This document shows, piece after piece, positions 6,354-10,235 of a stretch of DNA of 10,235 nt (the stretch's first letter is position 1; every line of letters begins with the position of its first letter). Made by a program: the position numbers and the translations under genes. The notes beneath the pieces are model-generated. The model had not been told where the DNA came from and searched no databases. It worked only from the letters and a program-made list of their open reading frames with translations. This stretch comes from DATBGO01 sp050011895 (GTDB taxonomy: Bacteria > Actinomycetota > Actinomycetes > Streptosporangiales > Streptosporangiaceae). The stretch spans positions 1 to 10,235 of the forward strand of contig JBEKIF010000149.1 of NCBI GenBank assembly GCA_050011895.1, read 5' to 3'.

Positions 6354-7070
6354 ATGGCGGGACCGTCCTGGCTCGCGTACACGTTCGCGGGCGTAATGAT
6401 CATTACCGCGGCCTATTGCGTGAGCCGCCTGGTGATTGCCCGGCGGCGGCACCGGCCGACCGATCACCAGGTCGACGCCCTGCATGTCCTGATGGGCGTG
6501 GCGATGGCCGGGATGCTGGTGCCGCGGCTGCGCATCTTCTGGGCTGGCGGCTGGGAGATAGTGTTCGGCGCCGCGGCCGCCTGGTTCACCTGGCAGGCAA
6601 TCCGCGGGCTGCGTAGCCAGGATGCCATCGGCCGCGGGCAGCGTCATCATCTGCAGCACGCGCTCGCCTGCCTCGCGATGCTGTACATGTTCCTGGCGGC
6701 GGCCTCGGCCAGCAGGGCAGTAGCGGCCGGATCCGCGATGAGCGGGATGGCCGGCGGTGCCGCGCACTTCCCGACCCTGGCCCTTGTCCTGGCCTTCGCG
6801 CTACTGGGCTACGTGGTCTGGACGACGGACCGGCTTCCGTCCCTGGCGCCGGTGGCCGCCTTCGCGGCCCCTAGCGTGCCGGTGCCCGTGCTCACCGGAG
6901 CCGCCGCGACTTCGAGCACCGCGGGCGACACTAGCGGAAGCACGCTTCCGGCCGGGGACCATGCACCGGCGGGCCGGGGCTGGGGGCCGCCGGTGTCGCC
7001 GCGCCTCGCGGCGTGCTGCGAGATAGCCATGGGCGTGACCATGGGCTACGCGCTGATCCTGATGCTGTGA
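6354..7070 (+). CDS. DUF5134-family His/Met-rich membrane protein
   Basis: The 238-residue product has about six hydrophobic segments and the pattern I associate with the actinobacterial DUF5134 family: an early DALHVLMGVAMAGM (41-54), a middle HHLQHALACLAMLYM (98-112), and a C-terminal helix with two Cys and two MG pairs (CCEIAMGVTMGY, 221-232). His and Met are lined up along the helices (His38, His44, Met47, Met51, Met54; His98, His99, His102, Met109, Met112; Met129, Met132). This is a plausible Cu(I) path or site, although the function of DUF5134 is not established as far as I know. A long Ala/Ser/Thr/Pro-rich loop (about 165-212) precedes the last helix. GAAGGAG (6341-6347) lies within the previous gene, whose stop ends two bases before this ATG. 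The pair is placed next to copZ/copA, which supports a copper link (inference). Confidence 0.82.
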   Translation: MAGPSWLAYTFAGVMIITAAYCVSRLVIARRRHRPTDHQVDALHVLMGVAMAGMLVPRLRIFWAGGWEIVFGAAAAWFTWQAIRGLRSQDAIGRGQRHHLQHALACLAMLYMFLAAASASRAVAAGSAMSGMAGGAAHFPTLALVLAFALLGYVVWTTDRLPSLAPVAAFAAPSVPVPVLTGAAATSSTAGDTSGSTLPAGDHAPAGRGWGPPVSPRLAACCEIAMGVTMGYALILML

Positions 7071-7089
7071 CCCGGAGCGGGAAAGCCCG

Positions 7090-7124
7090 GGCCCACGGGG
7101 CCGGCCTGGTGCTACTAGCCGGCC
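7090..7124. terminator. Hairpins between convergent DUF5134 and copZ genes
   Basis: Two GC-rich inverted repeats lie where the genes converge: GGCCC/GGGCC (7090-7094, 7098-7102, 3-bp loop) and GGCCGGC/GCCGGCC (7099-7105, 7118-7124, 12-bp loop). They overlap each other and the copZ stop, and neither has a T-run. They could end transcription from both sides, as T-less hairpins are thought to do in actinobacteria. Confidence 0.35.
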
Positions 7125-7321
7125 AGCTCGTAACCGGCCGTCTCGACCGCTGCCCGGACCGCCGCCGGGTCCGGCCGGGACCCGGCGGCGATCCGGACTT
7201 CGCCGGAGGCGACGTCGACGTCGACGTCGCTCACCCCGGGGATTCTTCCGATCTCGGAGCGGACGGCGTCGGCGCAGTGCGCGCAGCTCATACCGGTGAC
7301 GGTGATCACGCTCTGGTCCAT
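7115..7321 (-). CDS. copZ: CopZ-type copper chaperone (single heavy-metal-associated domain)
   Basis: The 68-residue cytoplasmic protein is one complete heavy-metal-associated fold. The metal-binding loop is GMSCAHC (10-16) with Cys13 and Cys16, followed by the usual VRSEIGRIPGVSDVDVDV pattern and a final AGYEL strand. Such chaperones bind Cu(I) and pass it to the heavy-metal domain of CopA ATPases. I chose ATG 7321 (MDQSV); ATG 7330 would add three residues including one Cys. Neither has a clear Shine-Dalgarno, so the message may be leaderless or nearly so. The frame stays open upstream to 7498, but that part overlaps the start of copA antisense and is not protein-like. The gene diverges from copA across about 95 bp, an arrangement suited to shared copper control. 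Confidence 0.92.
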   Translation of the reverse strand: MDQSVITVTGMSCAHCADAVRSEIGRIPGVSDVDVDVASGEVRIAAGSRPDPAAVRAAVETAGYELAG

Positions 7322-7360
7322 GCACGGCATCGTAGCGCCGGGGCGGGGTAACCTTCCGGC

Positions 7361-7384
7361 CAGGCAGGTGAAACCTCCTGCCTG
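7361..7384. promoter_or_regulatory. Perfect inverted repeat in the copZ-copA divergent spacer (operator candidate)
   Basis: CAGGCAGG (7361-7368) and CCTGCCTG (7377-7384) are exact inverted copies around an 8-bp centre, which itself contains AGGT-GAA-ACCT (7366-7376). A nearby ACCTTCC (7351-7357) resembles one half of a MerR/CueR-type copper operator but lacks a properly spaced partner. The position between divergent copZ and copA is where a copper-responsive regulator would act. It lies only 30 bp before the copA start, so it could also form a hairpin in the copA leader RNA. Confidence 0.5.
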
Positions 7385-7416
7385 CCCGATCGGCGGCACT
7401 TCGGAAGGGGGCCGTG

Positions 7417-9711
7417 ATGGCGTCGGCTGCGGTGGCTGACGGGTCGTCAGGGACCACCCGCATCGAGCTCTCCATCCAGGGCATGACCTGCGCGGCATGC
7501 GCGGCGCGGGTGGAGAGGAAGCTGAACAACCTCGATGACATCCGCGCCACGGTTAACTTCGCCACCGAGCGGGCCAGCATCACCGCCCCGCCTGGCATCA
7601 CCGTGCCCATGCTGATCGCGGCGATCGAGCAGGCCGGGTACGGTGCCGCGGACGCCCGGCCCGAAACCGGATCTGCGACGGCGGGCGATGACGGCAGGCA
7701 GGACGAGGACCGCGTGGCCTACCTGCGGCGCCGGCTGATCCTCGCCGTTGTCTTCTTCATCCCGCTCTCCGATATATCCGTCGCGCTATCGCTGTTCCCT
7801 GCCTTCCGGTTCCCCGGCTGGCAGTGGGTCCTCGTGGCGCTGGCCGCCCCGGTCGTGCTGTGGGCAGCCTGGCCGTTCCACCGCGCCGCGCTGCGCAATG
7901 CCCGGCACGGGTCACTGACCATGGACACCCTGGTGTCGCTGGGCATCACAGCGGCCTGCGGCTGGTCGATCTACGCGATGTTCGTCCTCGATCGCAGCAC
8001 CCGGGTGAGCAGCAGGTACGAGCTCTTTCATGCCTCCGGCGGGGGCATTTACCTTGAGGTAGCGGTGTCGGTGACCACCTTCCTGCTGGCCGGCCGGTTC
8101 TACGAGGCACGCGCGCGGCGCACGGCCGGCGAGGCCATGCGCGAGCTTGCCGCGACCGGGGCCAGGGACGTATGCGTCCTGGCCTCCGACGGCACCGAAC
8201 GCCGCGTCCCGGTCGCCGAGCTCCGGGCTGGCGACGTCTTCGTCGTCCGGCCGGGCGAGAAGATCGCCGCCGACGGCACCGTCCTGTTCGGCCAGTCGGC
8301 CGTCGACCGGAGCATGATGACCGGGGAATCCGTCCCGGCTGAGGTCGCCGAAGGCGACAGCGTCGTCGGCGGCACGGTGGCGCTCACCGGCCGGGTGATC
8401 GTCCGCGCCATGAAGGTCGGCGCCGACACCCAGCTCTCCCATCTCATCAGGCTGGTCGAGCGGGCCCAGGCGCAGAAGGCCGCCATCCAGCGCCTCGCCG
8501 ACCGGATCTCCGGCATCTTCGTCCCGGCGGTGCTGGCCATGGCCGCGCTGACCCTGGCCGGCTGGCTCGCGGCCGGAAGCCCGGCTGAGCATGCCTTCAG
8601 CGCGGCCCTCGCGGTGCTGATCATCGCCTGCCCGTGCGCGCTCGGCCTGGCCACCCCGGCCGCCCTCGTCGTCGCCTGCGGGCGCGGCGCCCGGCTGGGC
8701 ATCTTCATCAAGGGCTACCAGGCACTGGAGTCATCGCAATCAATCGACACCGTGGTGCTGGACAAGACCGGCACCGTGACGACCGGCACCATGTCCCTGA
8801 CCGGCCTGCTGCCCGCCGACGGGACCAGCCGCGCCGCGCTGCTCCGCTACGCCGGCTCGGTCGAGCAGGCCTCCGAGCACGCGGTCGCCGCCGCCATCAC
8901 CGCCGCAGCCCGCGCCGAGGCCGGGGACCTCCGCCAGCCCACCGGGTTCGCCGCCCTGCCCGGGCTGGGCGCCCGCGGCACTGTGGATGGCCTGGAGGTC
9001 ATCATCGGCCGCGAGAAGCTGTTCCGCGACCGTGCCATCCCCATCCCCGCCGCGCTGTCCGAGCAGGCAGCCCGCTGGGAACAGGCCGGCTGCACCACCG
9101 TCCTGGCGGGATGGGACGGCCAGGCCCGCGGCGTGCTGGCCGTCGCCGACACGATCAAGCCCTCCGCCGCCGCCGCGGTCACGGAACTGCAGCGGCTCGG
9201 CCTTCGCTGCGTGCTGCTGACCGGCGACAACCAGGCCACCGCCACCGCGGTCGGCGCCCAGGCCGGGGTTGATCAGGTGATCGCCGGGGCACTGCCCGCC
9301 GACAAGGCCGCTGTCATCACCCGGCTGCGCACCGAAGGCCGCTCGGTAGCGATGGTCGGCGACGGCGTCAACGACGGCCCCGCGCTGGCCGCCGCCAGCC
9401 TAGGGCTGGCCCTGGGCTCGGGCACCGACGTCGCGATCAGCGCGGCCGACCTGATCCTGCTCAGGGACGACCTGATGGTCGTTCCCGAGTCCATCAAGCT
9501 GGCCCGCGGCACCTACCGGACCATCCGCCGCAACCTGGCCTGGGCGTTCGGGTACAACATCGCCGCGATACCCCTGGCCGCCCTCGGGTTCCTCAACCCG
9601 CTGATCGCCGCCGCCGCGATGACCCTGTCCTCGGCCTTCGTCGTCTGGAACAGCCTGCGGCTCCGCAAGCTGGACGTGACGGCTCCCGGGATCCCCGAGA
9701 TCGCCCGGTAA
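7417..9711 (+). CDS. copA: CopA-type Cu(I)-exporting P1B-1 ATPase
   Basis: This 764-residue ATPase is of usual CopA length and pumps Cu(I) out of the cytoplasm. It shows one N-terminal heavy-metal domain with GMTCAAC (22-28), actuator TGE (302-304), CPC (405-407), DKTGT (449-453, Asp449 phosphorylated), TGDN (602-605), GDGVND (648-653), and YN (713-714) and MTLSS (735-739) in the last helices, again the P1B-1 Cu(I) signature. The nucleotide-site motif reads SEHA (486-489) where most P1B ATPases have SEHP; the His is kept. The sequence ends soon after the last helix, in contrast to the ATPase at 213. ATG 7417 follows GGAAGG (7403-7408) with 8-bp spacing; GTG 7414 would add one residue. Codons end almost always in G or C. 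It probably takes copper from the divergent CopZ. Confidence 0.95.
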   Translation: MASAAVADGSSGTTRIELSIQGMTCAACAARVERKLNNLDDIRATVNFATERASITAPPGITVPMLIAAIEQAGYGAADARPETGSATAGDDGRQDEDRVAYLRRRLILAVVFFIPLSDISVALSLFPAFRFPGWQWVLVALAAPVVLWAAWPFHRAALRNARHGSLTMDTLVSLGITAACGWSIYAMFVLDRSTRVSSRYELFHASGGGIYLEVAVSVTTFLLAGRFYEARARRTAGEAMRELAATGARDVCVLASDGTERRVPVAELRAGDVFVVRPGEKIAADGTVLFGQSAVDRSMMTGESVPAEVAEGDSVVGGTVALTGRVIVRAMKVGADTQLSHLIRLVERAQAQKAAIQRLADRISGIFVPAVLAMAALTLAGWLAAGSPAEHAFSAALAVLIIACPCALGLATPAALVVACGRGARLGIFIKGYQALESSQSIDTVVLDKTGTVTTGTMSLTGLLPADGTSRAALLRYAGSVEQASEHAVAAAITAAARAEAGDLRQPTGFAALPGLGARGTVDGLEVIIGREKLFRDRAIPIPAALSEQAARWEQAGCTTVLAGWDGQARGVLAVADTIKPSAAAAVTELQRLGLRCVLLTGDNQATATAVGAQAGVDQVIAGALPADKAAVITRLRTEGRSVAMVGDGVNDGPALAAASLGLALGSGTDVAISAADLILLRDDLMVVPESIKLARGTYRTIRRNLAWAFGYNIAAIPLAALGFLNPLIAAAAMTLSSAFVVWNSLRLRKLDVTAPGIPEIAR

Positions 9712-9724
9712 CCGGAAGGCAGCC

Positions 9725-9753
9725 CGGCCGGCGAGACGCCGATCTGCCGGCCG
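9725..9753 (+). terminator. Hairpin after copA
   Basis: CGGCCGGC (9725-9732) and GCCGGCCG (9746-9753) are perfect 8-bp arms around a 13-bp loop, starting 13 bp after the copA stop. There is no T-run behind it. Position and strength suit a transcription terminator. Confidence 0.5.
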
Positions 9754-9777
9754 TTCAGCCTGACCATCGAACGACAG

Positions 9778-9792
9778 TGATTATCGTTTTCA
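9778..9792. promoter_or_regulatory. AT-rich Fur/Zur-like 15-mer
   Basis: TGATTATCGTTTTCA, read on the other strand as TGAAAACGATAATCA, has the 7-1-7 shape of Fur-family boxes. By my memory of the actinobacterial Zur consensus (TGAAAATGATTTTCA) it agrees at 12 of 15 positions. It stands out as the most AT-rich patch in the right third of the window, and a perfect palindrome CAGTTAACTG (9791-9800) overlaps its end. The adjoining genes converge here, so no obvious target promoter is visible. Confidence 0.35.
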
Positions 9793-9894
9793 GTTAACTG
9801 GCCACCAGGTCAAAGCGTTCCTCTGCAACCAACAGGTCACCGACAGGTGCGCCGCCACCGATGTGCGCGGCCGGCCAGGCGCGCAGTCGGCCAG

Positions 9895-9929
9895 GTGCGT
9901 GGCCGGCCCGGCGGCGGCCGGCCACGCAC
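9895..9929 (-). terminator. Perfect 14-bp-arm hairpin behind the minus-strand gene
   Basis: Bases 9895-9908 and 9916-9929 are exact inverted copies (GTGCGTGGCCGGCC and its complement) around a 7-bp loop. On the minus strand the hairpin begins 13 bp after the stop of the partial gene at 9943, as expected for its terminator; it can also stop transcription from copA. There is no T-run. A weaker repeat (TGCGCG/CGCGCA, 9864-9869 and 9880-9885) lies just to the left. Confidence 0.65.
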
Positions 9930-9942
9930 GCCGTCGCCGTCG

Positions 9943-10235
9943 CTAGCCGGCGGTCATGGTGTAGCCGGTGGTGGTGAGGGAGCCGGCGGCGGCGAGTTCC
10001 AGGCCGAAGGACAGGGCGGTGGCGCCGGAGGGCACGGCCGGGGTGGTCCAGGTGGCCTGGGCCCAGGTGCTGGAGGCGGGCTCGGCGGGGCTCTCGGTCC
10101 AGTAGGTCCAGGCGCCGCTGGCGTTCTGGTAGTAGGCGACGATGTGGGCGGGCTGGCTGGACTGGTAGGAGCCGCCGAGGGTGTAGGCGGTGCCGGGGGT
10201 GACCCGGGGCGAGCAGGCGCTGGTGTTCTGCGCGG
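9943..10235 (-). CDS. C-terminal end of a secreted protein with a carbohydrate-binding-like beta domain (partial)
   Basis: A minus-strand frame is open from the right edge to a TAG at 9943-9945 and gives the last 96 residues of a longer protein; the start lies outside the window. The translation is rich in Tyr, Trp, Thr, Ser and Ala, with a pattern such as VTPGTAYTLGGSY, IVAYYQ-ASGAWTYWTESP, TWAQATWTTPAVPSGATALSFGLEL and a final TTTGYTMTAG. This is the look of the C-terminal beta-sandwich found in exported actinobacterial glycan-active enzymes such as polysaccharide deacetylases or glycosidases. I infer an extracellular protein that binds polysaccharide, without knowing its catalytic part. 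Codon use (almost all G/C-ending) supports real coding. It appears unrelated to the copper genes. Confidence 0.75.
   Translation of the reverse strand, partial: AQNTSACSPRVTPGTAYTLGGSYQSSQPAHIVAYYQNASGAWTYWTESPAEPASSTWAQATWTTPAVPSGATALSFGLELAAAGSLTTTGYTMTAG

Noticed and set aside
5354..6403. A 349-residue open frame on the minus strand over the membrane-protein gene
   Set aside because: The plus strand encodes a clear polytopic protein with a ribosome site and an internal repeat; the antisense product is Arg/Gln/Pro-rich and shows no domain.
7322..7498. Longer copZ frame starting at 7498
   Set aside because: It would overlap the divergent copA start and add a basic, Pro-rich stretch not found in CopZ proteins.

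Overview
The window reads as a high-GC actinobacterial chromosome segment built around copper handling. The actinobacterial reading rests on strongly G/C-ending codons, GTG starts, a Tat-exported dye-decolourising peroxidase, a mycolata/streptomycete-type lipoprotein signal and a DUF5134 membrane protein. Genus cannot be told from the sequence.

Layout. Bases 1-99 hold no gene I can support. A 37-codon leader ORF with a strong Shine-Dalgarno (100-213) runs by a TAATG overlap into a large P1B-1 copper ATPase (213-2891). This ATPase carries an extra C-terminal membrane helix and a probable extracytoplasmic YtkA/CopC-like beta domain. A lipoprotein of unknown family (2986-3522), a Tat-type DyP peroxidase (3515-4879) and a short membrane-protein copy (from 4879, TGATG overlap) follow on the same strand, with overlaps that suggest one operon. 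A 340-bp stretch without a credible gene (about 5143-5482) separates this block from a full-length paralogue of the short copy (5483-6352) and a DUF5134 membrane protein (6354-7070). That stretch contains four direct repeats spaced exactly 22 bp apart (5191-5278), each roughly dyad-symmetric.

Next come a convergent CopZ-type metallochaperone on the minus strand (7115-7321) and, divergent from it, a standard CopA-type ATPase (7417-9711). The 95-bp divergent spacer contains a perfect 8-bp-arm inverted repeat. The last 524 bp contain a hairpin behind copA, an AT-rich Fur/Zur-like 15-mer, a perfect 14-bp-arm hairpin, and the C-terminal 96 residues of a secreted protein on the minus strand that runs off the window.

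How the genes fit together (inference). CopZ would hand Cu(I) to the two exporters in the cytoplasm. The first ATPase could pass copper to its own fused outer domain, and the lipoprotein and the two membrane proteins may act in copper trafficking at the outer face. The DyP peroxidase fits a copper setting because the Streptomyces lividans DyP enzyme DtpA is encoded with copper-chaperone genes and is needed to mature the copper oxidase GlxA. No CsoR/CueR-type regulator gene lies in the window. The repeat array and the divergent palindrome are the best candidates for its sites.
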